NCBI GenBank assembly: GCA_963754645.1 | Contig: CAVWGP010000011.1 | Location: 248,001-312,000 of the forward strand | DNA: 64,000 nt | Direction of reading: 5' to 3' | Source: CAVWGP01 sp963754645 | Lineage (GTDB): Bacteria > Pseudomonadota > Alphaproteobacteria > Bin65 | Part shown: positions 36,440 to 45,715 of the stretch, piece by piece | Position numbering within the stretch: the first letter of the stretch is position 1 | Layout of the letters: every line of letters starts with the position of its first letter | Notes under the pieces: model-generated | The model's database searches: none | Told to the model about the DNA's origin: nothing | Seen by the model: the letters and a program-made list of their open reading frames with translations, nothing else | Made by a program: the position numbers and the translations under genes

Positions 36440-39023
36440 CTACGCGACCGCGCGTTCGTTCGCTTCACTGCCCGCGGCGCGGCCCGACGGCGGGCCGGAA
36501 ATTGCGTGTGGCGCTGAGAGACCGATCGAGGTGGGGCCGGCGGCCCTGGCGCGGATCGGGACGCTGCAACTGACCTTGGTACCGACGCCCGTCTTCGACT
36601 CGAGCGTGACCGTGCCGCCGTGCAGTTCGATCAAGCTGCGCACCAGCGACAGGCCCAGGCCCGGCCCGGTGGTGCGGCCCGTCTTGTCACGGCCGCGCAC
36701 GAAGGTTCCGAAGACCCGCGACTGATCTTCGTCGGGGATGCCGATGCCGGTATCCTCGACGACGAGGACAAGGCGATCCGCCGTGCGCTCCGCCGAGATC
36801 GTGACCATACCGGTCTCGGGCGTGAACTTGATCGCATTGCCGACGAGATTGAGCAGCGCCTGCTTGAGCCGGGGGCCGTCTGCCATGATCGTACCGCTCG
36901 CGGTCGATCTCTTGTTGAGGACCTTGATTTGCTGGTTGCGCGCCGGTTCGGCCATGGCCGCCACCACGTCGTCGATCAGCTTCTGCACGTCGACCGGCGC
37001 CGGATCGAGCACCATGCGGCCGGCCTCGATCACCGCGAGATCGAGAATGTCGTTGATCAGAGCCATGAGATGCTTCGATGCTTCGAATATGCCTTCGGCA
37101 TATTCCATCTGGCGCGGATTAAGCGGGCCGAAAAACTGATTGTTGAGAATTTCGGTGAAGCCGATGATGGCGTTGAGCGGTGTGCGCAGCTCGTAGGACA
37201 TGTTGGCAATGAAATCCGCCTTGACCCGGTCAGCGGCCTCGAGCGCTTCGGCGCGCTCGCGCAGCGCGCGTTCGACGCGCTTGCTGTCGGAAATGTCGCG
37301 GCAACTCAGCAGCACGCCGCCATCGGGCAACGGGATCATCGCATAGTGCAGCGTCATGCCGTCGGGCCGGTGGAAGCGGCCCTGGCGCGTTCGGCGATTG
37401 GTGACGCGAGCGACGATGCGGCCGCGCAGCGCATTCCATCGGTCGCCGCCGGGCATGAGCGAGCGGCAATGATCGATGACCGCGCCGACATGCGGATTGG
37501 CGGCGATGAATTCGCCGGACAGTTGCCACATGCGGCGAAACGCCGGGTTCGACAGATTAAGGCAGCCATCCTCGCCGAAAACGGCGAGTCCATCGAACAG
37601 ATGATCGATCGTATCGCGTTGCACGGCGGACAGGGTGTTGACCGAGCGCTCCAGCGCCAAGCGATCGGTGACGTTTTCGAAGGTGAAGAGAAGCCCGCCC
37701 AGCGGATGCGGCGTGACCACCATCCAGATCGACATGTCGTTGGGCAGGTGCAGCAATTCCTGCCGTGGTTCGATCAGCCCGTTGATCCAACCCAGCCAAT
37801 CGCGGCGCAGCGCGGCATAGTTGCCGGTCTCGGGCAACATGCGGACGGAGCTCAGGCGGTCGAGCAGATCCGCCAGCGAAGGTCCGCCTTCGAGCCAGGA
37901 TTCGGAAACTTTCCACAGCCAGGCAAAGGCGCTGTTGAAGAAGCGGATCGAGCCGTCGGTGTCGACGATGATGATGGCGAGCGCCAAGCGCTCCAGCACT
38001 TCGTTGTGTGCGGCAAGCTGATGGCGCAGCGACTGGCGCAGCTCCTCGGTCTGTGTGATATCGATCGCATAGCCGGCCGTGCCGGTTGGCGATAGGGGGC
38101 TCTCGGTGATCTCGAACAGGCGCCGGCGGCCGGCAACGACGATGTGCTTGGTTTCGGTTTGCGGCTGACCGGTGGCGCTAACGCGCTCCGCCAGGGCGCG
38201 CGCCGCCTGCGCTTCGGGACCTTCGGCGAACTCCCGGCCCTCGGCCACTACAGCTTCCCGCGACGGTGCCTCGACCAACTCGACGTAAGCTACGTTACAA
38301 TCGCGGATGCGCTGCTGGCCGTCACGCGCCCACACCGGAATGGGCAGGACGTTCGGCGAAGGCGCGCATGCGCTGCACCTCGACGCCGCGTTCGTACAGC
38401 ACGGAGGCAAGATCGGTAACGTCGGTAAAGCTGAGAACATCGATCGTTTCGTCGCCATCGGCGAAGCGGCGGCCGGCCACTCGGATGAAACGGCCGGGTT
38501 GGCCGAGCTTGAGAGTTTGCTCGAACCTGCGGCCGCTTTGCCGCAAATTGGCGATTGATAATTTCAGCGATTGGCGGCCTTCGGGTTCGAACGCGCCGAT
38601 AACGCCGTTGAGCGTTGCGGGCGTGTTCCCGGGGATCGCCAGCAGCTCGCCGAGTTTGGGGGTCGCATCCAAGCTGTGGGCGGTGAGAAGAATGGCCGAG
38701 GCCGCATTTGCGGTTTCAAAGCCGGCATCGAGCGCCTTCGCCTTTGCGTGGCTATCGGCCGCGCGGGTCGCGAGTTCGGCTTCGCGCTCTTGCGTTGCCC
38801 TAAGCTGGGCTGCCGCATCGCGTCGCCGCCGGTCGCTATAAATCAGCGCGCCGGCGAGCACGCCGAAGATTAGCAGCGCCACGATGCCCAGCGGCATCAC
38901 ATTCGACGTGTCGCCCGTGGCAGCCCGGGCGCTGGCGGAAAATCCGCACAAGCATAGCGCCGCCGACGCCGCCAATATCGCGGCTCGGCGTTGCGGCTTG
39001 ATCTTGCCACGCCCGTTTTGCAT
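36440..39023 (-). CDS. divL: DivL-like PAS histidine-kinase homologue with Tyr at the phospho-acceptor position; one frameshift
   Basis: The protein has an N-terminal hydrophobic region (about residues 12-65), several PAS-like domains, a dimerisation helix FIANMSYELRTPLNAIIGF and the ATPase domain (NLVGNAIKFTPETG, VEDTGIGIPDED, GPGLGLSLVRSLIELHGG). The H-box has Tyr where kinases have His (codon 37195-37193), the defining feature of DivL, which steers CckA-CtrA signalling with DivK in Caulobacter. About 860 residues are expected, as in DivL. The frame breaks near 38345-38362: the N-terminal part (39023 to 38322) reads into PAHSGVGA-stop, while NVLPIPVWARDGQQRIRDC continues in another frame. 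It lies between ahcY and tsaE, as in related genomes. Confidence 0.8.
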
Positions 39024-39083
39024 TCGATCAACGATCCCCGAATACCACCGCAGCCAGTGTGTCGGGGGAGCCTCAATATTCCG

Positions 39084-39106
39084 TTAAGTTGGGCTGCGGC
39101 CCTTAA
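39084..39106. terminator. Possible ahcY transcript-end hairpin
   Basis: On the minus strand TTAAGGGC-CGCA-GCCC-AA-CTTAA pairs with two unpaired A bases. It is 27 bp after the ahcY stop. There is no U run, so this is a weak call. Confidence 0.35.
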
Positions 39107-39132
39107 ACCTTAGCGATATCGCCCGTCACAAC

Positions 39133-40536
39133 TCAATAACGATAATGGCTTGGCTTGAAGGGTCCCTCCTTGGCTATGCCGAGATAGTCCGACTGCTGGG
39201 CCGTGAGCGTGGTCAGTTTGACGCCGATCTTCTCGAGATGCAGCCGCGCCACGTGTTCGTCGAGCCGCTTTGGCAGGACATAGACCTTGCCCGTTTCGTA
39301 GCGCTCGGGATGGCCCCAAAGCTCGATCTGGGCCAGGGTTTGGTTGGTGAACGAAGCGCTCATGACGAAGCTGGGGTGCCCCATCGCGTTGCCGAGGTTC
39401 ACCAGCCTACCCTCGGAGAGCAGGATGATTCGCTTGCCCTCGGGGAATTCGATCTCGTCGACCTGCGGCTTGATATTGTGCCATTTATAGTTGCGCAGCG
39501 CGGAGACTTGGATTTCCGAATCGAAGTGCCCGATGTTGCACACGATGGCGCGATGCTTCATCCGGCGCATGTGCTCGATGGCGATCACGTCGACGCAGCC
39601 GGTGGCGGTGACGAAGATATCGCCGATCGGCGCGGCGTCGTCCATTGTCGTGACTTCGTAGCCTTCCATCGCCGCCTGCAGCGCGCAGATCGGGTCGATT
39701 TCGGTGACCATCACGCGGCAGCCGGCATTGCGCAGCGACGCGGCCGATCCCTTGCCGACATCGCCGAACCCGGCGACGATCGCAACCTTGCCCGCCATCA
39801 TCACGTCGGTGCCGCGGCGGATGCCATCGACCAGCAATTCGCGGCAGCCGTAGAGATTGTCGAATTTCGATTTGGTGACCGAATCGTTGACGTTGATGGC
39901 GGGGAACAGCAGGCGCTTTTCCTTCTCCATTTGATACAGCCGATGGACGCCGGTGGTGGTTTCTTCGCTGACGCCGCGGATATTCTTGGCCAGCGCCGCG
40001 AACCAGGCGGCACCCTTGGTCTTGAGCAGATCCTTGATCGTCGCGAAGACGATCTCTTCCTCCTCGTTGCTCGGCTTGCTCAACACCGCGGGCTCGCTCG
40101 CGGCGCGCAGTCCGAGATGGACGAGCAGCGTCGCGTCGCCACCATCGTCGAGAATCATGTTGGGCGTGCCGCCGTCGCTCCATTCGAAGATCTTGACGAC
40201 ATAGTCCCAATACTCGCGGAGCGATTCGCCCTTGTAGGCGAACACGGGAATCTTCGCCGCCGCGACCGCGGCGGCCGCGTGATCCTGGGTCGAATAGATA
40301 TTGCAGCTCGACCAGCGCACGTCGGCGCCGAGCGCCGTCAGGGTCTCGATCAAGACCGCGGTTTGAATGGTCATATGCAGGCAGCCGGCAATGCGCGCGC
40401 CCTTGAGCGGCTGCTTTGCGCCATATTCGCCGCGCACCGCCATGAGACCGGGCATCTCGGTCTCGGCCATTTCGATTTCCTTGCGGCCCCACGCGGCGAG
40501 GCCGATATCCTTCACGATGTAATCTGCTGTGCTCAT
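39133..40536 (-). CDS. ahcY: S-adenosylhomocysteinase
   Basis: The 467-residue enzyme is complete: DYIVKDIGLAAWGRKEIEMAE at the N-terminus, CLHMTIQTAVLIETLTALGA, the NAD-binding VAGFGDVGKGSAASLRNAGC, VTATGCVDVIAIEHM, and the C-terminal KPSHYRY. It splits S-adenosylhomocysteine into adenosine and homocysteine and clears the methylation by-product. The start at 40536 has AGGAG 7 nt upstream; the longer in-frame start (40629) would lie in the 5' UTR. A -35/-10 pair and a 16-bp palindrome lie upstream. The gene is flanked by divL and the PTS genes. Confidence 0.97.
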   Translation of the reverse strand: MSTADYIVKDIGLAAWGRKEIEMAETEMPGLMAVRGEYGAKQPLKGARIAGCLHMTIQTAVLIETLTALGADVRWSSCNIYSTQDHAAAAVAAAKIPVFAYKGESLREYWDYVVKIFEWSDGGTPNMILDDGGDATLLVHLGLRAASEPAVLSKPSNEEEEIVFATIKDLLKTKGAAWFAALAKNIRGVSEETTTGVHRLYQMEKEKRLLFPAINVNDSVTKSKFDNLYGCRELLVDGIRRGTDVMMAGKVAIVAGFGDVGKGSAASLRNAGCRVMVTEIDPICALQAAMEGYEVTTMDDAAPIGDIFVTATGCVDVIAIEHMRRMKHRAIVCNIGHFDSEIQVSALRNYKWHNIKPQVDEIEFPEGKRIILLSEGRLVNLGNAMGHPSFVMSASFTNQTLAQIELWGHPERYETGKVYVLPKRLDEHVARLHLEKIGVKLTTLTAQQSDYLGIAKEGPFKPSHYRY

Positions 40537-40614
40537 TCCTGGCTCCTGACAAACGAATGCCCGCCGCTGAGGCGTATCCCCCAGCCGGGCCTGGATTGTT
40601 CGATCAATTCGGCG

Positions 40615-40643
40615 TCTATAGGGCCTCAAAACTCAATATGCAA
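40615..40643 (-). promoter_or_regulatory. Candidate ahcY promoter
   Basis: On the minus strand TTGCAT (40643-40638) and TATAGA (40620-40615) are separated by exactly 17 bp and lead into a leader of about 70 nt before the ahcY ATG. The matches to the housekeeping consensus are moderate. Confidence 0.5.
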
Positions 40644-40645
40644 GA

Positions 40646-40661
40646 ATAAAGATATCTTTAT
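40646..40661. promoter_or_regulatory. Perfect 16-bp palindrome, likely operator of ahcY
   Basis: ATAAAGATATCTTTAT is a perfect inverted repeat 2 bp upstream of the candidate -35. AT-rich palindromes of this ATAAAGATATCTTTAT kind are typical operators of ArsR-family regulators, including those that sense SAM/SAH and control methionine-cycle genes (family knowledge, not shown here). No regulator gene of that kind is in the window. Confidence 0.6.
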
Positions 40662-40714
40662 ATGATTGTTTTCATCGTGGTATTTTTAACAGTTTGCGAT
40701 CGGTGTGTGGGACT

Positions 40715-41002
40715 CTAAATCTCGCCAAATCCGGCTGAGACCAGCGCCCCCAAGGCCGCCATCGCCGCTTCGGCATCGGCCCCGCGGACGCCGATTTCGA
40801 TCTCGGTGCCCAGCGCCGCGGCAAGCATCATCAATCCCATGATCGAGCGGCCGGAAACGGTTGTGCCATCTTTCGAAACCGTCACCTCGGATGCGAAAGT
40901 GCCGCAGAGCTTGGCGAATTTCGCGGCGGCGCGGGCATGCAGGCCTTTGGGGTTGACGATCACGACGCTGCGGACCAGCGCCGGCCCCTTTGGATCGGCC
41001 AC
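40715..41002 (-). CDS. HPr-family phosphocarrier protein (NPr-like)
   Basis: The 95-residue protein has the phosphorylatable His22 in NPKGLHARAAAKF and the HPr-kinase site Ser52 in GRSIMGLMML. Both key residues are intact, so it can be phosphorylated by EI on His and by the HprK encoded at 42440-42919 on Ser. In alphaproteobacteria these proteins form a regulatory PTS without sugar permeases. It is 15 bp downstream of the EIIA(Man) gene. Confidence 0.93.
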   Translation of the reverse strand: MADPKGPALVRSVVIVNPKGLHARAAAKFAKLCGTFASEVTVSKDGTTVSGRSIMGLMMLAAALGTEIEIGVRGADAEAAMAALGALVSAGFGEI

Positions 41003-41017
41003 CGCGTTCCCCAGGCG

Positions 41018-41422
41018 CTAGATTGCGTGTTTCAACATGGCCGAAGCGACGGCGATGTATTTCCGGCCGGCATCCTGGGCGGCTTCAACCGCGGCCGAAA
41101 CCGTCGCCTTTTCGCGCATTGAAACGAGCTTGATCAGCATGGGCAGGTTGATGCCGGCGATGACTTCGACCTTGGTCGCCTCCATCACCGAGATCGCCAG
41201 ATTGGACGGCGTGCCGCCGAACATGTCGGTGAGCAGGACCACGCCCTGGCCTTCGTTGACCGCCGCGATGCAATCGAGAAGCTCGCGCCGGCGCTGCTCC
41301 ATGTCATCCTCGGCGCCGATGCATACCGTACGGATATTGCGTTGCTTGCCGACGACGTGTTCCAGCGCGGCGACGAATTCATCCGCCAGCCGGCCATGCG
41401 TGACGACGACCAATCCTATCAT
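41018..41422 (-). CDS. PTS EIIA component, mannose family (regulatory)
   Basis: The 134-residue protein is a stand-alone EIIA(Man) domain with the phosphorylated His9 in VVVTHGRLADEF and the LLTDMFGGTPSNLA motif. No EIIB, C or D partner is encoded nearby, so it is probably a regulatory phosphate acceptor downstream of HPr, as known for this locus in other alphaproteobacteria, rather than a transport component. It lies between rapZ and the HPr gene. Confidence 0.93.
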   Translation of the reverse strand: MIGLVVVTHGRLADEFVAALEHVVGKQRNIRTVCIGAEDDMEQRRRELLDCIAAVNEGQGVVLLTDMFGGTPSNLAISVMEATKVEVIAGINLPMLIKLVSMREKATVSAAVEAAQDAGRKYIAVASAMLKHAI

Positions 41423-41530
41423 TCAGCTTCCACCATGGAATCCAGGTGCCCATGCATTGTCGGGGCCGCTTTTCTTATGGCGGCGGAGGCCCGCTGTCAC
41501 CCCTCGAATTGCCGCGCGCCGCCGCCGGCG

Positions 41531-42439
41531 CTAAGCCGGCGCCTTGTCTTTTTCGAGTTCCCGATGGCGGATGGCCGCGTGGTGGCCGCTTCCGGCCAGC
41601 CAGGCGCCGATCTTTTCGGCCAAAAATACCGATCGGTGACGGCCGCCGGTGCAGCCGAACGCGATCGTCAGATAGCTCTTGCCCTCGGCCTGGTAGCGCG
41701 GCAGCAACGGCGCAAGAAAGCCGGTGAGCCGCTCGAAAAAGCCGGCGAAATCCGGGTCGGCCGCGATATAGCCGCCAACCGCCGGATCTTCGCCGGTCTT
41801 GTTGCGCAAGGCCTCGACATAATGGGGATTGCGCAAGAAGCGCACATCGAACAGCAGATCCGCCTGGCGCGGCACGCCGCGGCCATAGGCGAACGACATG
41901 ATGAGGATCGACATCGCCGGCGTGCCGGCCAGGCCGAACCCTTCGCGCAAGACGCGGCGCAGATCGCCGTCGTTCAGATCGGTGGTGTCGACGATCGTGT
42001 TGGCGCGATCGTGCAGCGCCGCCAAGCGCCGGCGCTCGGTCGCGATGCCGTCGGCGACCGGCCGGTCATGCGCCAGCGGATGCCGGCGGCGGGTTTGCGA
42101 AAAGCGCCGTTGCAGCGCGTCGTCGTCCGCATCCAAGAACAGCATGCGGAAATTCAGGTCGGTCCGCGCGCGCAAGCTGTCGACCGTTTCCAGGAACGGT
42201 GCCGCGCCGAATTCGCGGCTGCGTATGTCGATGCCGATGGCGAGCGGCCGTTCATAGGCGGCACCGGGCGCCGCCAGCGCGGCCAGGAGATTGGCCGGAA
42301 GGTTGTCGACCACCTCGTAGCCCAGATCTTCCAGCGCCTTGAGTGCCGTCGATTTGCCCGCGCCCGACATTCCGGTCAGGAGCAGCACGCTCGGCTTTTC
42401 GGCGGCGGCGGCTGGGGCGGGATTGTCGGTTTCGGGCAT
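41531..42439 (-). CDS. rapZ: RNase adapter protein RapZ (in one frame with hprK)
   Basis: The RapZ part is 302 residues from the ATG at 42439 (MPETDNPAPAAAAEKPSV). It has the P-loop GMSGAGKST (residues 23-31), DIRSREFG, IVDTTDLN, SFAYGRGVP, DVRFLRNPHY and the C-terminal GCTGGRHRSVFLAEKI. In E. coli RapZ binds GlmZ RNA and directs RNase E; in alphaproteobacteria it usually sits beside hprK and PTS genes. There is no stop codon between hprK and this gene, so a 462-residue HprK-RapZ fusion could be made from the start at 42919. A separate start at 42439 has no strong ribosome-binding site. Confidence 0.88.
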   Translation of the reverse strand: MPETDNPAPAAAAEKPSVLLLTGMSGAGKSTALKALEDLGYEVVDNLPANLLAALAAPGAAYERPLAIGIDIRSREFGAAPFLETVDSLRARTDLNFRMLFLDADDDALQRRFSQTRRRHPLAHDRPVADGIATERRRLAALHDRANTIVDTTDLNDGDLRRVLREGFGLAGTPAMSILIMSFAYGRGVPRQADLLFDVRFLRNPHYVEALRNKTGEDPAVGGYIAADPDFAGFFERLTGFLAPLLPRYQAEGKSYLTIAFGCTGGRHRSVFLAEKIGAWLAGSGHHAAIRHRELEKDKAPA

Positions 42440-42919
42440 GGCTGCGGCGGCTCGATTTCGACCCGCCATATGAGACCCTGGGCCGTCCAAGGCAAGGCGG
42501 AGCTTGAGCGGCGCCGAAAGCTCGAACGGCGCCAGCGCCACGCGCCGCACCGATATGCTGCAAATCGTTTCGGTTTGCGGTTCTGGCATGCGCTCGGCGA
42601 GCTCGGCCGGAACAAGATCGACGATCAGCGCAATGCGCGCCTGGCCGTGGGTCGGCAGCGCCACAATGCCGATCCCGCGCACTTCGATTTTGCCATCGAG
42701 CGCGCGCGGCGCCTGTGCGACCAGTTCGCCGTCGCGCGCCGCGACCTCGACCTGATCGTCGGCCACCAGCACGGCGCCGTCGGCGATCAAGCGCAGCGCG
42801 AGATCGGATTTTCCCGCGCCCGATCGGCCGCGCAGCAAAACGCCGCGGCCGCCAATGGCAACGCAGGTGGCGTGGATCAAGGCTTTCGTTTCGGACATCG
42901 CGCGCCGGAATTCGGTCAT
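42440..42919 (-). CDS. hprK: HPr kinase/phosphorylase catalytic domain (HprK, short alphaproteobacterial type), fused in frame to RapZ
   Basis: The reading frame starts MTEFRRAMSETKALIHATCVAIGG (ATG at 42919; a second ATG at 42898 is possible). It has the P-loop LLRGRSGAGKSDLALRLI and VADDQVEV. Only the C-terminal kinase domain of HprK is present, as usual in alphaproteobacteria (about 145-160 residues). It phosphorylates HPr on Ser. After RLALDGPGSHMAGRNRAAAA the frame continues directly into RapZ without a stop. The other frames do not offer a neat ATGA junction, so this looks like a genuine joined frame rather than an obvious indel. It is convergent with nothing and lies between the AEC transporter and rapZ. 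Confidence 0.85.
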
Positions 42920-43069
42920 GCCCAAGGCAAGCACGAGTCGCGGCCGGCCGCAATTCCGCTCGCGCGCCTGCGCCGAATGGCGGGCAGCCATGAGCAACCC
43001 CGCATTGCGCCGCGCCGAATCGGCCCGCATGCTCCATGCCGCAATCCCGCCGCGTGGCCGCGCCCGATC

Positions 43070-43969
43070 ATGTTCGAAAAGTTATTTGAAATCATCGCGC
43101 CGGTCCTGATCTGCGTGCTTGTTGGCGTGGCCTGGAAGCGCACGGGGCGGCCCTTCGATCACGCCATGCTGACGGCGATCGCGACCAATATTGCCGTTCC
43201 TTGCCTCGTCTTCGCGTCGTTGACCAAGCTCACGATCGAGCCGAACGCGTTCGGCGTTCTTGCGCTGTGCGCGGCGCTGGCGATTGCCATCAACATGCTG
43301 ATCGGCGCCGCGATCCTGCGCCTGGCCGGCCTGTCGCTCAGCACTTACCTGCCCGCGGTCGCGATCGGCAACAGCGGCAATCTCGGAATTCCGCTCTGTC
43401 TGTTCGCTTTCGGCGAGACCGGCTTGGCGCTGGCGTTCGGCGCCTTCACGGTGCATGCCGTGTTCCAATTCACGCTGGGGCCGCTGATCGCCTCCGGCCG
43501 GTTCAGCGCGCGCCAATTGGCGCGCACGCCGTTCCTCTACGTCATCGCCGTGGCGCTAGCGCTGATGGCGACGAAGACCCAGCCGCCGCCGTGGCTGATG
43601 AACGCGATCGGCGTCTTGGGCGGCATGGCGATCCCGCTCATGCTGCTCGCCCTGGGCGTTTCGCTGGCCAGCCTGAAGGTCGCGTCCTTGGGCCGCGCCA
43701 GCGCCATCGCCGCGCTGCGTCTCGCGCTCGGTTTCTGCGTTGGCGTGGCGCTGGGCGAAGCGTTCGGCTTGGAAGACGCGGCGCGCGGCGTTCTCATCAT
43801 CCAATGCGCGATGCCGGCGGCGGTGTTCAACTATCTTTGGGCCCAGCAATATGGCCGCGAGCCGGGCGCGGTTGCGAGCGTCGTGGTGATCTCGACGATG
43901 ATGGGCTTCATCGCCATTCCCGGCGTCCTCGCGGTCGCGCTCGAACCCGGCCTCATGCCGTGGCGCTAA
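43070..43969 (+). CDS. AEC-family (auxin efflux carrier-like) transporter
   Basis: The 299-residue inner-membrane protein has about ten hydrophobic segments, beginning MFEKLFEIIAPVLICVLVGVAW, with the family-typical AVAIGNSGNLGIPLCLFAFGE (first inverted repeat) and IIQCAMPAAVFNYLWAQQYG (second). AEC carriers move small carboxylates such as malate or malonate. It is transcribed opposite to its neighbours, divergent from hprK and convergent with chvG (19 bp between stops). It is an extra gene compared with the usual chvG-hprK adjacency. Confidence 0.9.
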   Translation: MFEKLFEIIAPVLICVLVGVAWKRTGRPFDHAMLTAIATNIAVPCLVFASLTKLTIEPNAFGVLALCAALAIAINMLIGAAILRLAGLSLSTYLPAVAIGNSGNLGIPLCLFAFGETGLALAFGAFTVHAVFQFTLGPLIASGRFSARQLARTPFLYVIAVALALMATKTQPPPWLMNAIGVLGGMAIPLMLLALGVSLASLKVASLGRASAIAALRLALGFCVGVALGEAFGLEDAARGVLIIQCAMPAAVFNYLWAQQYGREPGAVASVVVISTMMGFIAIPGVLAVALEPGLMPWR

Positions 43970-43988
43970 GCGCACATCCGAGCGCCGA

Positions 43989-45704
43989 TCACTCAGCCCG
44001 CGGCAGGGCGATGACGAAGCGCGCGCCAGTGATGCGGCGATCCGGCGCGCGCAAGTTCTCGACGTGGATCGTGCCGCCGATCGCCTCGACGATCTGCTTG
44101 GAGATCGACAGGCCGAGGCCGGAATGCGTGCCGAACTTCTCGCCGGCCGGGCGCTCCGAATAGAAGCGCTTGAAGATGTCCTTCTCCTTGCCGGGCGGAA
44201 TGCCCGGCCCTTGATCGTCGATCGAGACGCGCACCGTGGCGCCGGCAACGGCCGCGGCGATGGTGATGACGCCGCGCGGCGGGCTGAAAGAAACGGCATT
44301 GGCAAGAATGTTCTGGAACACTTGGACGAGCCGATCCTCGACGGCTTGGGCGACAAGGGCCTCGCCCTTGGGCAGGATGAGCTTGATCGTCGGCCGCTCT
44401 GCGACAAACGCCGCCGCATGAATGTCGGATAAGGTTTCGAGCAGGCGCCGGATATCGACGCGCTCCGGCGAAATGCGCGACAGCTCCGAATCGAGCCGCG
44501 AGGCGCGCGAAATATCGGTGATGAGCCGGTCGAGGCGGTTGACGTCGTCGTGAATCATGTCGAGCAGGCGCTTCTGCTTTTCGGGATCGGTGAGCTTGGC
44601 GACGGTTTCGATGGCGCTGCGCATCGACGCCAGCGGATTTTTGAGCTCGTGCGCCACGTCGGCGGCAAAGGATTCGATGGCGTCGAGCCGGCGCCACAGC
44701 TCGCCGGTGAGATCGTTGAGCGCCGCCGAAAGATCGCCGATCTCGTCCTGCCGCTCGGTGAAATCGGGCAAGGTCATCTGGCGCGAGCGGCTGGCCTGCA
44801 TGGCGTAGGCCGACGACGCGAGGCGATTGATCGGCCGCGCGATCGAGCGCGCGAGATAGAACGACAGCATCACCGTGAAAACCGTGACCACGGCGATGAT
44901 GCGCAGAATGTCGAGCCGCACCTGGCGGACCGAGCGCTCGATCTCGGCGCTCGAGGTGGACAGCAGCAGCGCGGCTTCGACCTTTTTGTAGCGCTGGACC
45001 GGAACCGCGAAGAACAGCAGGATCTCGCCGTATTCGCCGCGCCGGATCGTCGCCTTGGATTCGCCCGCGAGCGCCAGGCGGACCTCGGGATAGTCCGCGG
45101 CGCTTTCGTCGCGCTGCTCCTTGTGCACCGGGATCAGCCCGCGATCGCGCGCCAGCAGATTGAAGAACCACTCATAGACCTCGAAGATCGAATCCGTGAG
45201 CCAGCGGCCCGTCGATTCGACCGGCAGCTCGTGTTCGATGATGTCGCCGTAGGGACGGCGCAAGGTCAGCGTGTCGGCGCTGAGGCGGCCGTCGCGCAAG
45301 AACAGCCGGGCCCGGGCATTGGTGGCGCCGGCGAGCTGGCGCATCACCTGCGCGGCATTTTGCGGATCGATCGACTCGTCGTCGGCCGGCCCCGACGGCA
45401 CGGCGATTTCGGCAACGGCGCTGGCGAACAGCCGCGCCTGGGCGCTCAGCGAGTTGAGCTCGGATTCGACGAGGCTGCGCTCGTAGGCGCCGAGATAGAG
45501 CAGGCCGCCGAAGATTGTCGCGACCGGAAAAATGCTGAGCGCCATGATGCGGAAAGACAGGCGCGAAAACTTGCGCGGCTTGCGGCGCGGCGGCGGCACT
45601 TCGAGCTTGCGCGACGGCGTATCGGACGGACGCCGGCTCGGCGAATCGCCGTCGGGCGCCGTTTCGGCGGCCGCAACGGCAACGGCGCGATCGGCCGCGT
45701 CCAT
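43989..45704 (-). CDS. chvG: Sensor histidine kinase ChvG/BvrS/ExoS type
   Basis: The 571-residue kinase has a first membrane helix (IMALSIFPVATIFGGLLYLGAY), a periplasmic sensor of about 200 residues, a second helix (ILRIIAVVTVFTVMLSFYLARSI), HAMP, H-box FAADVAHELKNPLASMRSAIETV with an intact His, and the ATPase domain (NILANAVSFSPPRG, DDQGPGIPPG, GLGLSISKQIVEAIGG). In alphaproteobacteria ChvG senses acid or envelope stress and controls envelope and virulence or symbiosis genes. It starts 11 bp after the chvI stop, forming the standard chvI-chvG operon. Confidence 0.95.
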   Translation of the reverse strand: MDAADRAVAVAAAETAPDGDSPSRRPSDTPSRKLEVPPPRRKPRKFSRLSFRIMALSIFPVATIFGGLLYLGAYERSLVESELNSLSAQARLFASAVAEIAVPSGPADDESIDPQNAAQVMRQLAGATNARARLFLRDGRLSADTLTLRRPYGDIIEHELPVESTGRWLTDSIFEVYEWFFNLLARDRGLIPVHKEQRDESAADYPEVRLALAGESKATIRRGEYGEILLFFAVPVQRYKKVEAALLLSTSSAEIERSVRQVRLDILRIIAVVTVFTVMLSFYLARSIARPINRLASSAYAMQASRSRQMTLPDFTERQDEIGDLSAALNDLTGELWRRLDAIESFAADVAHELKNPLASMRSAIETVAKLTDPEKQKRLLDMIHDDVNRLDRLITDISRASRLDSELSRISPERVDIRRLLETLSDIHAAAFVAERPTIKLILPKGEALVAQAVEDRLVQVFQNILANAVSFSPPRGVITIAAAVAGATVRVSIDDQGPGIPPGKEKDIFKRFYSERPAGEKFGTHSGLGLSISKQIVEAIGGTIHVENLRAPDRRITGARFVIALPRAE

Positions 45705-45715
45705 GGCTTTGGCGA

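Noticed and set aside
40537..40714. A SAH or SAM/SAH riboswitch in the ahcY leader
   Set aside because: The leader of about 70 nt after the candidate promoter does not show the conserved core of either class as I know them; the DNA palindrome is a better explanation for regulation.
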